A stretch of 58,735 nt of DNA from Candidatus Methanoperedens nitratireducens (GCA_020724545.1 DYGR01000016.1:1-58735); one strand, 5' to 3'; shown: positions 37,006 to 46,711, numbered from the stretch's first letter. Notes: generated by a model from the letters alone, not told the origin. Numbers and translations: made by a program.

Positions 37006-38154
37006 TTGGAGACAGAAGAACTTCTCATAAACATGGGGCCTGTACATCCCAGTACGCACGGCGTGCTCAGATTCAAATTAAGGATGGATGGGGAGATAAT
37101 CAAGGAGTGTACGATTATTCCCGGTTATCTCCACAGAGGAACAGAAAAACTGGCTGAGATGAAGACCTATCTGCAATTCATCCCTTATACTGATAGACTG
37201 GATTATGTCTCTGCTATGCCAAGCAACTATGCTTATGTTAAGGCAGTAGAGGAGCTTGCTGATATAGAGGTTCCTTTGAGGGCTGAGTACATCCGTGTCC
37301 TTGTAATGGAGCTTAACAGGGTAGTGAATCATCTTGTTGCGATCGGTTCACTCTTAATGGACCTTGGCGCATCCACAATGATGATGTGGGGTTTTCGGGA
37401 ACGGGAGAAAGCTCTTCAACTATTCGAGATGCTCTGCGGTGCCAGGATGACCTTCAGTTATATGAGAGTCGGCGGAGTGAGAGAAGACCTGCCTGAGGGC
37501 TTCATACCAAAGCTCAGAGAATTCATAGAAGATATGGAAAAACGCATAGGTGATTACGAACAGCTAATCAACAATAACGAGATATTCCTCATGAGAATGA
37601 AGGGTATTGCGACGATAAGCGCGGAAGAAGCTATCAATTATGGCCTGACAGGTCCGACGCTTCGGGGCTCTGGTGTAAATTACGATATAAGGAGATTGGA
37701 GCCATACTCCATATACCCGGATCTCGATTTCAAGGTATGCGTACGCAGCGAAGGCGACAGCTATGCCAGGTACATAGTCAGGATAGATGAGATGAGGGAA
37801 AGCCTTCATATTTTAAGACAGATAATCGATAACATGCCTGAATCGTCCATCATAGCCAATCAGAAATACGGAATAATTCCGTTAACAGGAATGCCATATA
37901 CAGCTCAAACTTATTTCCCGAGGATATTCACACCTCCTGCGGGTGAAGCTTACAGCAGGATTGAAGCGCCAAAAGGAGAGTTAGGTTTTTATGTTGTAAG
38001 TGACGGCACAACCAAACCTTACAGGATCAAGATACGCTCACCTTCTTTTTGCAACCTTGCAGCCATACCCCAATTGGTGCGGGGATTAAAAATTCCTGAT
38101 CTGATAGCTGCTTTTGGGAGTATTGATGTAGTTCTTGGCGATGTGGACAGGTGA
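37006..38154 (+). CDS. fpoD: F420H2 dehydrogenase subunit FpoD
   Basis: A NuoD-like 49-kDa subunit lining the electron acceptor pocket. Characteristic motifs are MGPVHPSTHGVLR, IPGYLHRGTEKL, VGGVREDLPEGF and the end FGSIDVVLGDVDR. The hydrogenase Ni-Fe Cys are absent, as expected. The start is a TTG at 37006 preceded by GAGGAGGAA. Length 382 residues is standard. Confidence 0.95.
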   Translation: METEELLINMGPVHPSTHGVLRFKLRMDGEIIKECTIIPGYLHRGTEKLAEMKTYLQFIPYTDRLDYVSAMPSNYAYVKAVEELADIEVPLRAEYIRVLVMELNRVVNHLVAIGSLLMDLGASTMMMWGFREREKALQLFEMLCGARMTFSYMRVGGVREDLPEGFIPKLREFIEDMEKRIGDYEQLINNNEIFLMRMKGIATISAEEAINYGLTGPTLRGSGVNYDIRRLEPYSIYPDLDFKVCVRSEGDSYARYIVRIDEMRESLHILRQIIDNMPESSIIANQKYGIIPLTGMPYTAQTYFPRIFTPPAGEAYSRIEAPKGELGFYVVSDGTTKPYRIKIRSPSFCNLAAIPQLVRGLKIPDLIAAFGSIDVVLGDVDR

Positions 38155-38158
38155 TATA

Positions 38159-39253
38159 ATGACAAACGCTTACGATCTAATAGTGAATATTTTAACTGCA
38201 ATAGGTGTTTACGATCAGATCTATAGTCTGTTCGAGATCTTTGGGATGGCGTATGCTTTACAAATTTTAATAGTATTTGTAGTGATAGCAGTACTCTTTG
38301 CTTTTGTACTGGTTACTGTGATGTTCCTGACATGGATGGAGCGTAAAGTGGTTGCATTGGTCCAGGTGAGGTATGGACCCATGGTCACAGGACCCCGCGG
38401 GCTTCTCCAGCCTGTTATGGATGGGATTAAGTTAATTGGAAAGGAGGATATTATTCCCGCAAAAGCTGATAGATGGATATTCACTCTTGCGCCATTTATT
38501 GTTTTTGTACCTGCACTCCTTATATTCATCCCTATTCCTTTTGGGGATTCCCTTATTATTTCTGATCTAAGTGTAGGATTACTCTATATCATTGCGATTT
38601 CAGCAATATCGCCTATAGCTGTTTTACTTGCCGGATGGGCATCTAATAATAAGTATTCACTATTGGGTGCAATGAGGGCAGTCGCCCAGGATATCAGCTA
38701 TACCATACCGCTTGCTCTGGCGGCTATTGCAGTGGTCATATTTACTGGCTCCCTCAGCACAGTGGCTATAGTCAACGCACAGGGGGATTACTGGTTCGGG
38801 ATTATCCCTAAGTGGTTCATATTCCTTCAGCCAGTAGGGTTTGTTCTATTCCTTATCGCTTCCATTGCCGAGCTGGGACGCATACCATTTGATTTTCAGG
38901 AATCTGAATCAGAGCTTGTGGCCGGTTTCTTTACAGAATACAGTGGAATGAAATTTGCTATGTTCTTCCTTGCAGAATATGCTCACCTATTCGCTGTCTC
39001 AGGAATAGTAGTAACATTATTCCTCGGCGGATGGAACGGGCCAGTGATTCCTTTTATCCCTGTTCAGATAACTTCACTGGTATACTTCCTGATAAAAACC
39101 TATGCTGTGATATTCTTCACAATGTGGTTAAGAGATACAGTCCCGAGAGTGAGGATTGATCAATTACTTAATATAGGCTGGAAGATCATGGTGCCTCTGG
39201 CTTTATTGAACCTGCTTGTAACAGGGTTCCTTGTGACTGCCGGGGTGATCTGA
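38159..39253 (+). CDS. fpoH: F420H2 dehydrogenase subunit FpoH
   Basis: A NuoH-like membrane subunit with eight helices that forms part of the lipid-electron-carrier channel. It carries the cytosolic loop ERKVVALVQVRYGPMVTGP and the conserved ELGRIPFDFQESESELVAGF. An upstream TTG at 38135 lies inside fpoD; the ATG at 38159 starts 4 bases after the fpoD stop and gives 364 residues. It connects the peripheral part (B, C, D, I) to the pump modules. Confidence 0.95.
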   Translation: MTNAYDLIVNILTAIGVYDQIYSLFEIFGMAYALQILIVFVVIAVLFAFVLVTVMFLTWMERKVVALVQVRYGPMVTGPRGLLQPVMDGIKLIGKEDIIPAKADRWIFTLAPFIVFVPALLIFIPIPFGDSLIISDLSVGLLYIIAISAISPIAVLLAGWASNNKYSLLGAMRAVAQDISYTIPLALAAIAVVIFTGSLSTVAIVNAQGDYWFGIIPKWFIFLQPVGFVLFLIASIAELGRIPFDFQESESELVAGFFTEYSGMKFAMFFLAEYAHLFAVSGIVVTLFLGGWNGPVIPFIPVQITSLVYFLIKTYAVIFFTMWLRDTVPRVRIDQLLNIGWKIMVPLALLNLLVTGFLVTAGVI

Positions 39254-39669
39254 TGGCCTGGATAAGCAAGAACTGGACAATGACGGGTATAATAATGGGG
39301 CTCGCTGTTACTTTAAAGCATGTTTTACATATTGGAGACAGGCCTACTGTAACAGTTCAATATCCTTATGAGAGAATGAAACTGGCACCAAGGTTCAGAG
39401 GGCTGCATGCAGTTGATGAGGATGCCTGCATAGGCTGCGGGATATGTGAAGTAAATTGCCCGAACAGCACGATAAAGATAGTCAAGTATAAAGGAAGATG
39501 GTTTCCGGAGTTTAATCTCGGGATGTGCATGTTCTGCGGGCTATGCGTTGATGTCTGCCCGATGAATGCTATTAAAATGACCCAGGATTATGAACTGGCG
39601 GACTATACCAGGGAGAGTCTGGTGTATGGTCCTGATAGATTATTGTTTAAGAGAGGCGAAAAATGGTAG
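39253..39669 (+). CDS. fpoI: F420H2 dehydrogenase subunit FpoI
   Basis: A NuoI-like ferredoxin-type subunit with two 4Fe-4S motifs, CIGCGICEVNCP and CMFCGLCVDVCP. It passes electrons from the F420-oxidising part to FpoB. The 138-residue length is normal. Its start overlaps the fpoH stop by one base, and it overlaps FpoJ by 7 bases. Confidence 0.95.
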   Translation: MAWISKNWTMTGIIMGLAVTLKHVLHIGDRPTVTVQYPYERMKLAPRFRGLHAVDEDACIGCGICEVNCPNSTIKIVKYKGRWFPEFNLGMCMFCGLCVDVCPMNAIKMTQDYELADYTRESLVYGPDRLLFKRGEKW

Positions 39670-39917
39670 ACATTGTATTTTTGATAATTTCGATTTTCAC
39701 TATACTTTCATCGATTATGGTCGTTCTATCCAAAAAATTAGTACACAGCGCTGTATACCTGGCAGGTTCGCTCATAGGTACAGCCGGGCTTTTCATTCTT
39801 CTTAAGGCAGAGTTTGTAGCCTGGGTGCAGGTGCTTGTCTATGTAGGAGCTGTTGTGACACTTATATTGTTCACCATAATGCTAACCGGAAAGGGAGAGG
39901 AAGAACATGCTCGCTAA
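39663..39917 (+). CDS. fpoJ: F420H2 dehydrogenase subunit FpoJ, N-terminal part
   Basis: An 84-residue membrane protein matching the first half of NuoJ, with helices IVFLIISIFTILSSIMVVL and GLFILLKAEFVAWVQVLVYV and the conserved bend VYVGAVVTLILF. NuoJ is split in two in Methanosarcinales, as here. The next gene overlaps it by 11 bases. Confidence 0.9.
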   Translation: MVDIVFLIISIFTILSSIMVVLSKKLVHSAVYLAGSLIGTAGLFILLKAEFVAWVQVLVYVGAVVTLILFTIMLTGKGEEEHAR

Positions 39918-40161
39918 AATCTTTAATTTAGTAGTTGCATTATTGTTGTTTTCTGTACTTTTCATAGCAGTCGATGATAGCTCCAGTGTCTGGTCAGGTA
40001 AAGAAGAAGCAATCCATATCAGCATCGAGGAAATAGCAGGCGGTCCGGATATAGGGGGCGGGATATTCAGCGATTTTATCCTTTCATTTGAAGTACTCGC
40101 ACTGCTGCTGATTACTGCATTAATCGGCGCCCTGTATATAGCTAAAAAGGAGGCATTCTGA
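39907..40161 (+). CDS. fpoJ: F420H2 dehydrogenase subunit FpoJ, C-terminal part
   Basis: The second half of NuoJ, 84 residues, with helices at both ends ([38 protein letters not shown]). Together with the preceding gene it provides the NuoJ function in proton transfer. It overlaps the first half by 11 bases and fpoK by one base, so translation is coupled. Confidence 0.88.
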   Translation: MLAKIFNLVVALLLFSVLFIAVDDSSSVWSGKEEAIHISIEEIAGGPDIGGGIFSDFILSFEVLALLLITALIGALYIAKKEAF

Positions 40162-40463
40162 TGGCAGATCTGTATTCATATCTTCTGGTAGCAATCGTCA
40201 TATTTACCATTGGATCATACGGGATAATCACGCAGAGGAGCGGGATTAAGATCCTTATGTGTATGGAACTCCTGTTGAATGCCGCGAATCTGAACCTTGT
40301 TGCATTTTCAAGCTTTAACGGCAGTGCCACAGGCCAGGTATTCGCTTTATTCTCAATCGCTATAGCAGCAGCAGAAGCAGCCATAGGGTTTGCGATACTT
40401 GTTGCATTGTTCAGGATACGCGATACGATCGATCTTGATAATATTAATATTTTGAGGTGGTAG
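40161..40463 (+). CDS. fpoK: F420H2 dehydrogenase subunit FpoK
   Basis: A NuoK-like subunit of 100 residues with three transmembrane helices. The membrane Glu of [14 protein letters not shown] and of the following [16 protein letters not shown] are the conserved proton-channel acids. It begins on the last base of the FpoJ C-terminal gene and ends one base before fpoL. Confidence 0.95.
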   Translation: MADLYSYLLVAIVIFTIGSYGIITQRSGIKILMCMELLLNAANLNLVAFSSFNGSATGQVFALFSIAIAAAEAAIGFAILVALFRIRDTIDLDNINILRW

Positions 40464-40464
40464 G

Positions 40465-42450
40465 ATGTTCAGTGATTACGCAGCAGCGATTGTACTATTA
40501 CCTGTACTTGCATTTGTATTGACGCTTTTCCTGGGTAAAAAACTCTATTCAGGCGGGGCACTGCTCCCGATCGCTGCCATAGCAGGATCGTTTATCATCT
40601 CACTCGGGATCTTCTTTGAGATCTATCCTGATGGAGTAGTCCAGCAGTCATGGCCGTGGTTTGCGAACCTGAACATAGGCATACTGATCGACCCTCTTGC
40701 AGTGGTAATGCTCCTTATGGTCTCATTCGTGAGCCTGCTCATCCATATCTACGCTGTAGGGTATATGGCGCATGACCCTGCAAAGCCGCGCTATTTTGCA
40801 GAGACATCGCTCTTCACAGCAGCCATGCTTGCCGTTGTGTTATCAGATAACATACTCCAGTTCTTCATTGCATGGGAGATCGTTGGAGTCTGCTCGTACC
40901 TCTTGATCGGCTTCTGGTACCATAAGCCCTCAGCAGCAGCCGCAGCAAAGAAGGCATTTCTTGTGACAAGGGTAGGTGATGTACTGTTCCTTGCAGGAAT
41001 TGTCCTGCTGTATGTCAACATGAGCGAGATTATAGCAGGTAGCGCGCTCAGCCCTGAATCAGGCAGTTTTATCCTTCAGTTCAAAATCATGTTCGAGGCA
41101 ATACCGTACATTGATCCCGGACAGTTAACTCTTATAACATTACTGTTCTTCGGCGGGGCTATTGGCAAGAGCGGTCAGTTCCCGCTTCATGGGTGGCTGC
41201 CCGATGCAATGGAAGGCCCGACAACGGTATCTGCACTGATCCATGCAGCAACGATGGTTACTGCAGGCGTGTACCTTGTCGCCAGGACATTCCCTATGTT
41301 TGTGGCTACACCTGATTCACTGGTTCATGGTGTCCCGGATTCACTTCTGGTCGTGGCCATTGTCGGCGGGTTCACGGCATTATTCGCTGCCACAATGGGA
41401 CTTGTGATGAATGACATTAAAAGGGTGCTTGCTTACTCGACAGTGAGTCAACTGGGATACATGATGCTCGCACTCGGCACAGCAGGCGCGGTGATCGGAG
41501 CCAAAGCTGTGGGCATCTCTATGTTCCATCTTATAAGCCATGCATTTTTCAAGGCACTGCTGTTCCTGTGCGCTGGAAGCGTGATACACGCAGTGGGCAC
41601 AAACGATATCCGCGAGATGGGTGGGCTGTTTGGCAAGATGAAGATAACAGCAATCACCATGCTGATAGCCTCGCTCGCCCTTGCAGGAATCGGTATTCCG
41701 TTCATTAATATAGGCACAGCAGGTTTCTTCAGCAAGGATGTGATCATAGAAGGGGCATTTGAATATGGAGAGATAACAGGCGGCTGGGGCTGGGTGTTTT
41801 ACGGCTTTGCAATTCTGGCAGCACTCCTGACTTCTATTTATATATTCAGGCTGTGGTTCATGACATTTACAGGAAAACCGCGCTCTGAGCGTCGCGCTCA
41901 CGAATCCCCGAACATAATGACGCTTCCATTGATGATCCTTGCTGTCTTTGCCCTGCTCTTCGGTTTCTCGCAATCCAGATTCTATCCTTATCTTGAGACT
42001 AACTTTGAGCTCATGGGTATAGAAATAGCCGGACATGCGGGTGAGGCACTCCATCCATCCGCGATCATAATTATGCTGCCTGTAGTTGTGGGAGTGCTGG
42101 GTATTGTGATATCGTATATGATATATCACAAACGGATGCTGGATATGAGTAAAATCGTATCATCCGAAAACCCGCTGTACAGGCTGTTGATAAACAGGTA
42201 TTATGAGCCCAGATTATCAGCAGATATAATCGGTGTTAAATTGACTCATGATGTCGCTGCCCGGTCTGGTGAGTTCGTGGACAGAAAGATAATCGATGGA
42301 CTTGTGATCGATAATATCATCAGCAGCACATTATTCCAGGTTGGCGAGGTTGCCCGTAAACTACAGACAGGGGTGGTACAGAACTATGCTGCTATTACTC
42401 TTTTAGGAGTAGGTCTGCTGATACTTTTGCTTAAAATCGGAGGTATGTAA
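40465..42450 (+). CDS. fpoL: F420H2 dehydrogenase subunit FpoL
   Basis: A NuoL/Mrp-type antiporter-like proton pump with 661 residues and about 16 helices. Visible signatures are FFIAWEIVGVCSYLLIGFWY with its Glu, HGWLPDAMEGPTTVSALIHA with the pump Lys/His residues before it, and the long lateral helix near the end (about 540-600) that clamps the other pump subunits. A large antisense frame at 41380-42129 is a shadow of it. Confidence 0.95.
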   Translation: MFSDYAAAIVLLPVLAFVLTLFLGKKLYSGGALLPIAAIAGSFIISLGIFFEIYPDGVVQQSWPWFANLNIGILIDPLAVVMLLMVSFVSLLIHIYAVGYMAHDPAKPRYFAETSLFTAAMLAVVLSDNILQFFIAWEIVGVCSYLLIGFWYHKPSAAAAAKKAFLVTRVGDVLFLAGIVLLYVNMSEIIAGSALSPESGSFILQFKIMFEAIPYIDPGQLTLITLLFFGGAIGKSGQFPLHGWLPDAMEGPTTVSALIHAATMVTAGVYLVARTFPMFVATPDSLVHGVPDSLLVVAIVGGFTALFAATMGLVMNDIKRVLAYSTVSQLGYMMLALGTAGAVIGAKAVGISMFHLISHAFFKALLFLCAGSVIHAVGTNDIREMGGLFGKMKITAITMLIASLALAGIGIPFINIGTAGFFSKDVIIEGAFEYGEITGGWGWVFYGFAILAALLTSIYIFRLWFMTFTGKPRSERRAHESPNIMTLPLMILAVFALLFGFSQSRFYPYLETNFELMGIEIAGHAGEALHPSAIIIMLPVVVGVLGIVISYMIYHKRMLDMSKIVSSENPLYRLLINRYYEPRLSADIIGVKLTHDVAARSGEFVDRKIIDGLVIDNIISSTLFQVGEVARKLQTGVVQNYAAITLLGVGLLILLLKIGGM

Positions 42451-43965
42451 ATGGCCGGTCTAATCTCACTGATGATTATAATCCCTCTTATTGGAGCAAT
42501 CCTTACGTTTCTGACAAGGACCAGGGGGCAGGCACGGACAGTTGCACTTCTGGCATCAGGGCTCTCGCTTGTTCTATCTCTGCTGCTATTCATGCGTTTT
42601 GACAGCGGAGTTCCAACCATACAGTTTGGAGAATCGTATGTATGGATCAGCAGCCTCGGGATTAATCTGAAGTTCGGTCTTGATGGTATAGGGCTACCGC
42701 TTGTGCTTTTAGCGAATATAATCATTCCGCTCACAATAATATTTGCCTGGGGTGAGACAAAACAGGCAAACCGCTTCTACGGCCTGATACTGCTTGAGCA
42801 GGTAGGAGTTCTTGGAGTCTTCACCTCTCTTGATTTCTTTGTGTTCTATATATTCTGGGAGGTTGTGCTGATTCCAATGTATTTCCTTATCAGCATCTGG
42901 GGAGGTCCGAGAAAGGACTACTCGGCGATAAAGTTCTTTATATATACACATGTGGCAAGCCTTGTGATGCTCCTTGCGATCTTTTCTCTCTACTTCAATG
43001 CATGGAGTATCACAGGAACCCCGAATTTTGATATTTTCCACTTACTGAAAAATTACCAGTTAATGGATGGCTGGTTGATACAGGATATAATAACGTTGAA
43101 AGATGCAATATTCCTGGCACTGCTCTTTGGTTTTATAGTAAAGATGCCGGCTGTGCCTTTCCATACATGGTTACCGGATGCACATGTTGAAGCACCCACT
43201 GCCGGCAGTGTCATACTCGCCGCGCTCTTGCTTAAGATGGGAGGATATGGTCTTTTCAGGATAATACTTCCTATTCTTCCATATTCCGATTCTCATGGCA
43301 TATTGATAAGTCTGATGGCAATAATCGGTGTTCTGAGCATACTTTACGGAACGTTCCTTGCCCTGGCACAGCGGGACCTAAAGAAGATGGTGGCGTATTC
43401 GAGCATCAGTCATATGGGTTTTGTCATGCTGGGTGCAGCAGCACTTATTCCGCTGTCTGTAAGCGGGGCAATGTACCAGCAGTTCTCCCACGGGCTTATT
43501 ACAGGCATCCTGTTCATGTCATGCGGAGTGATCCAGCACTCAGCAGGCACCAGGATCATAGGAGACCTCGGGGGCATAGCCAAACATATGCCAAAACTTA
43601 CCTTCCTTATGCTGGCCGGGTTCCTTGCATCGCTTGGACTGCCAGGCACGAGCGGGTTTATAGCAGAGTTCCTGGTACTTGTTAACTCATACTTCACACT
43701 CCCCACGTTCGTGATACTGGCCCTCTTTGGAATCGTGTTCACTGCAGGCTACCATCTCTGGGCCATGCAGAGAGCTGTATTCGGTACCTATAATCAGAAA
43801 CTGGGGCATATCCATGATATAGCCAGTTATGAGATGGTCTCCATGTCCGTACTTGTATTGCTGGTAATATTCTTCGGGCTCAATCCCGGTCCTGTACTTA
43901 ATATGATGACTACAAACGCAGAACAATTATTGGAACTTGTTGTACTGAGAGGAGTGATAACATGA
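42451..43965 (+). CDS. fpoM: F420H2 dehydrogenase subunit FpoM
   Basis: A NuoM-type antiporter-like subunit with 504 residues and about 14 helices. It shows FYIFWEVVLIPMYFLISIWG with the membrane Glu, and KMPAVPFHTWLPDAHVEAPTAG with the pump Lys. It begins on the base after the fpoL stop and overlaps fpoN by 4 bases. Confidence 0.95.
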   Translation: MAGLISLMIIIPLIGAILTFLTRTRGQARTVALLASGLSLVLSLLLFMRFDSGVPTIQFGESYVWISSLGINLKFGLDGIGLPLVLLANIIIPLTIIFAWGETKQANRFYGLILLEQVGVLGVFTSLDFFVFYIFWEVVLIPMYFLISIWGGPRKDYSAIKFFIYTHVASLVMLLAIFSLYFNAWSITGTPNFDIFHLLKNYQLMDGWLIQDIITLKDAIFLALLFGFIVKMPAVPFHTWLPDAHVEAPTAGSVILAALLLKMGGYGLFRIILPILPYSDSHGILISLMAIIGVLSILYGTFLALAQRDLKKMVAYSSISHMGFVMLGAAALIPLSVSGAMYQQFSHGLITGILFMSCGVIQHSAGTRIIGDLGGIAKHMPKLTFLMLAGFLASLGLPGTSGFIAEFLVLVNSYFTLPTFVILALFGIVFTAGYHLWAMQRAVFGTYNQKLGHIHDIASYEMVSMSVLVLLVIFFGLNPGPVLNMMTTNAEQLLELVVLRGVIT

Positions 43966-45455
43966 GCTATGATTTTATTCTACTCCTTCCAGAACTACTG
44001 CTTATATCCCTGGCATTGGTGATAGTACTACTGGGACTTCTGGTCAGTGATAGGTCCAAGAACCTGCTGGGATACCTGAGTGCAGGTGGACTTCTGGCTT
44101 CGATCGTATTTATTCTGGCCATAAAAGGCGAGGGAAGTTTCTTCTATGATGCTTTTGTGGTCGATCCGCTATCGCAGATCTTCAAATTAATATTTGCAGT
44201 AGTATCATTACTGGCTGTAATAGCATCTATCACATACTTCAAAGGCAATCGCAACCAGGATGAGTATTATGCATTACTTCTTCTTGCCACTGTTGGAATG
44301 ATGGTTGTGGCATCTGCCAATGATCTGGTTGCACTGTTCGTTGGATTTGAACTTGCCAGCATGGCAACGTATGTGCTTGCAGGTTTTGAGAAGAGAAACC
44401 CTGCATCCCTGGAAGCTGCACTGAAATATTTCGTTATAGGATCGCTCTCCTCAGCATTGATGCTGTTCGGTATGTCACTGGTATATGGTATAACAGGTTA
44501 TACAAGTATTCCAGGAATCATTGAGTTTTTTGTCACCAATCCTCAGGCCGCGACCGGCGCGCTTAATATAGTCGCAATGCTGTTCCTTCTTGCAGGATTT
44601 GCTTTTAAGATGGCGCTTGTTCCGTTCCACATGTGGGCTCCGGATACATATGAGGGCTCACCGACTGTGGTCTCCGCCCTCTTGGCAGCAGGCTCGAAAA
44701 AGATGGGATTCGTTGCAGCCTTCAAGGTTCTTGTGCTTGCCCTGGTGGCAATGCGTGCTGATGTTCAGCTTGCGTTTGCAGTTCTTGCAGTAGTTACGAT
44801 GACATACGGTAATATTGTAGCGATATCGCAGCGAAGCATCAAGCGAATGCTTGCCTATTCTTCGATTGCCCAGGCAGGTTACATATCACTGGCATTCGTT
44901 GCCATCACTCCTGAGATATCTCAGATGGCAATTGGAGGAGGGATATTACTGGCTCTGGGCCATGCCCTGATGAAGGGCGGTGCGTTTATCGCTGTTGCAG
45001 TTGTCGGGTACATGGTTCTATCTGATAACAGGAATGCAAAGAACACGGATGATCTTGAGCATTTTGCAGGATTAGGAAAACGTGCCCCGATTACAGCATT
45101 CGCAATGCTTGTGTTTCTTCTTGCCCTGGCCGGTATTCCTCCGTCGGCAGGTTTCATCGGAAAGTTCGTGATCTTCTATTCGATCACTGTTGAGGCTGTG
45201 ATACAGGCAAGCGGATGGCTGCTGTTCATTGTAATTGTGGCCATATTAAACAGTGCGCTGTCGATTTATTACTATGCCCGTGTTATAAGGTACATGTATG
45301 TACTGCCTCCCGGTGAAGGAAGAGGAAGGATAAAGGAGCCGACCCCTTATGTGGTGGCAATTGTACTGGCCCTGATAGGGACAATAGGGATAGGTGTATA
45401 TCCTGAGCCCTTTGTCCAGATGGCTATGGATGCAGCAAAAGTGCTAGGAGTGTGA
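43962..45455 (+). CDS. fpoN: F420H2 dehydrogenase subunit FpoN
   Basis: A NuoN-type antiporter-like subunit of 497 residues with about 14 helices. The signature VGFELASMATYVLAGFEKRN holds the membrane Glu, and KMALVPFHMWAPDTYEGSPT the pump Lys. It completes the three pump modules L, M and N. Confidence 0.95.
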   Translation: MSYDFILLLPELLLISLALVIVLLGLLVSDRSKNLLGYLSAGGLLASIVFILAIKGEGSFFYDAFVVDPLSQIFKLIFAVVSLLAVIASITYFKGNRNQDEYYALLLLATVGMMVVASANDLVALFVGFELASMATYVLAGFEKRNPASLEAALKYFVIGSLSSALMLFGMSLVYGITGYTSIPGIIEFFVTNPQAATGALNIVAMLFLLAGFAFKMALVPFHMWAPDTYEGSPTVVSALLAAGSKKMGFVAAFKVLVLALVAMRADVQLAFAVLAVVTMTYGNIVAISQRSIKRMLAYSSIAQAGYISLAFVAITPEISQMAIGGGILLALGHALMKGGAFIAVAVVGYMVLSDNRNAKNTDDLEHFAGLGKRAPITAFAMLVFLLALAGIPPSAGFIGKFVIFYSITVEAVIQASGWLLFIVIVAILNSALSIYYYARVIRYMYVLPPGEGRGRIKEPTPYVVAIVLALIGTIGIGVYPEPFVQMAMDAAKVLGV

Positions 45456-45460
45456 TTTAA

Positions 45461-45808
45461 ATGGCAGATTGTAATTTGTGTGGCGTCTCAAGACCCACCC
45501 TGTGCCCTGTAAAAGTGAATGACCCGAGTGTTTCATCAGCGTACCCTACAGGTACATGGCGAGGCATTAATGAGGAGTGCCTTTATAGCTGTCATGAGGC
45601 AAACCTTAACAGGGTGCCCATAAGAGCAAAGAAGTGCGATCTATGCGGCATAAAAAATGCACCTTTCTTCCAGGTCAAGGTCAGTGTACCGATCTTCCAG
45701 GAGCCTTACCACAGGGAGATCAGTAAGGCCATTTGCGAGAGCTGTCTTGGGGCATGCGAGGAATCAATACAGAGGCGCGAGGCTGAGAAGAAAGAGGCGC
45801 ATCATTAA
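45461..45808 (+). CDS. fpoO: F420H2 dehydrogenase subunit FpoO
   Basis: A 115-residue soluble protein with Cys motifs CNLCGVSRPTLC, CDLCGIKNAPFF and CESCLGACEES, likely binding a Fe-S or zinc centre. FpoO is known from the Methanosarcina fpo operon, where its role is unclear. Its presence after fpoN in this order is the strongest sign that the cluster is a methanogen-type Fpo rather than a bacterial NADH dehydrogenase. It is followed immediately by a strong terminator. Confidence 0.9.
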   Translation: MADCNLCGVSRPTLCPVKVNDPSVSSAYPTGTWRGINEECLYSCHEANLNRVPIRAKKCDLCGIKNAPFFQVKVSVPIFQEPYHREISKAICESCLGACEESIQRREAEKKEAHH

Positions 45809-45840
45809 TTTTTTACTGAAGCAAGCTTCAGTAAAAAATT
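45807..45840. terminator. Bidirectional hairpin terminator between fpoO and ccmE
   Basis: A perfect inverted repeat with 16-base arms (AATTTTTTACTGAAGC / GCTTCAGTAAAAAATT) and a 2-base centre overlaps the stop codons of both convergent genes. T-runs flank it in both directions, so it can end both transcripts. Confidence 0.9.
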
Positions 45841-46237
45841 ACTGAGTGATATTGTCAGCAGCATCATACTTGGACGGGCATTTTGTTAGCATCTTATAGG
45901 ATTCGAACACGCTGTCATTGAATCTCCCGGTTACTACTGCCTGGATGCTTGTGTAATCAGGTGGGATGTTGGGCCTCTCACCTGTGTAGATAACGTCGAT
46001 CGTTTCTATACCGTCTGTCAGTTTAAAAGTAAATGTGCGATTGAGAGCATCCCATTTCTCAGTGCCCAGGACCACGGAACCGTTAACAATGATCACCCTG
46101 TCTGTGAGGTTTTGTTTTGCTGCAACTGCTTCACTGACCTCATACTGGTTAGAGAGCACGCCACTTGTAAGTAACAGATAGCCTAATAATATAGCAACTA
46201 CGGAGAATCCAAATACAAAACGATGTTTCTTGTTCAT
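45839..46237 (-). CDS. ccmE: Cytochrome c maturation protein CcmE, Cys type
   Basis: CcmE carries heme across the outer face of the membrane for attachment to apocytochromes c. The 132-residue protein has one N-terminal membrane helix (about 7-27), then an OB-fold (RVIIVNGSVVLG, FKLTDGIETIDVIYTG, YTSIQAVVTGRF). The heme-binding site reads CPSKY (Cys120 and Tyr124), so Cys replaces the usual His, as in the CxxxY variants known from archaea and some sulfate reducers. No other ccm gene lies within the window. It indicates an organism that makes c-type cytochromes. Confidence 0.92.
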   Translation of the reverse strand: MNKKHRFVFGFSVVAILLGYLLLTSGVLSNQYEVSEAVAAKQNLTDRVIIVNGSVVLGTEKWDALNRTFTFKLTDGIETIDVIYTGERPNIPPDYTSIQAVVTGRFNDSVFESYKMLTKCPSKYDAADNITQ

Positions 46238-46338
46238 TTATCTCACAAAACACATTGTACTACTTATCCTTAAATGTTTCTTCTTTGCTCTTCCTCAGTG
46301 AGGGTGCTAATCAGCGATTTTGTGCAGTTTCTATACCT

Positions 46339-46593
46339 TCAATAATTATCCATAGTGGCCTTTACAGCATTTTTATACTCATTTTTAAGAGAATAGATAT
46401 TATGATCTCCTTTTACATCTACTCTCAGGATACCAAGCCTCGTATTCATAAGCCCGACCATAGCTGAGACTCCCCTATAATTAACATCAAAGCCCTCTTT
46501 GATAAGAAAATCAAATATCTCCTGGGTGGTATATGGTTTACTGTTGAGAAATAGTTTTAAGACAGACTTCCTTATGCCTGTTTCATCCCGCAT
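46339..46593 (-). CDS. Winged-helix DNA-binding protein (DUF2551-like)
   Basis: An 84-residue protein: helix, then KPYTTQEIFDFLIKEGFDVNY and RGVSAMVGLMNTRLGILRVDV, a winged helix pattern, ending in a basic tail. It looks like the DUF2551 family common in Methanosarcinales; its targets are unknown. It lies between ccmE and the decayed TnpB element. An alternative is a stand-alone transcriptional repressor. Confidence 0.7.
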   Translation of the reverse strand: MRDETGIRKSVLKLFLNSKPYTTQEIFDFLIKEGFDVNYRGVSAMVGLMNTRLGILRVDVKGDHNIYSLKNEYKNAVKATMDNY

Positions 46594-46711
46594 CAGATAC
46601 TTTGTGAGTCGTGTCTTGATTTTTTCGTTTCCTTCGATATTCAGTTAGACCACCGTTTTTAACTATTAAATTTTAAGAGTTTATACCTTTCCATGCTTTA
46701 AGTATTTCCGT

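Noticed and set aside
41380-42129. Long antisense frame inside fpoL
   Set aside because: The product is low-complexity (His, Cys, Tyr rich) and mirrors the membrane codons of fpoL; no motif or ribosome site.
35540-45808. Bacterial-type NADH dehydrogenase (Nuo)
   Set aside because: No NuoEFG genes are present and FpoO is, so an F420H2 dehydrogenase is preferred.
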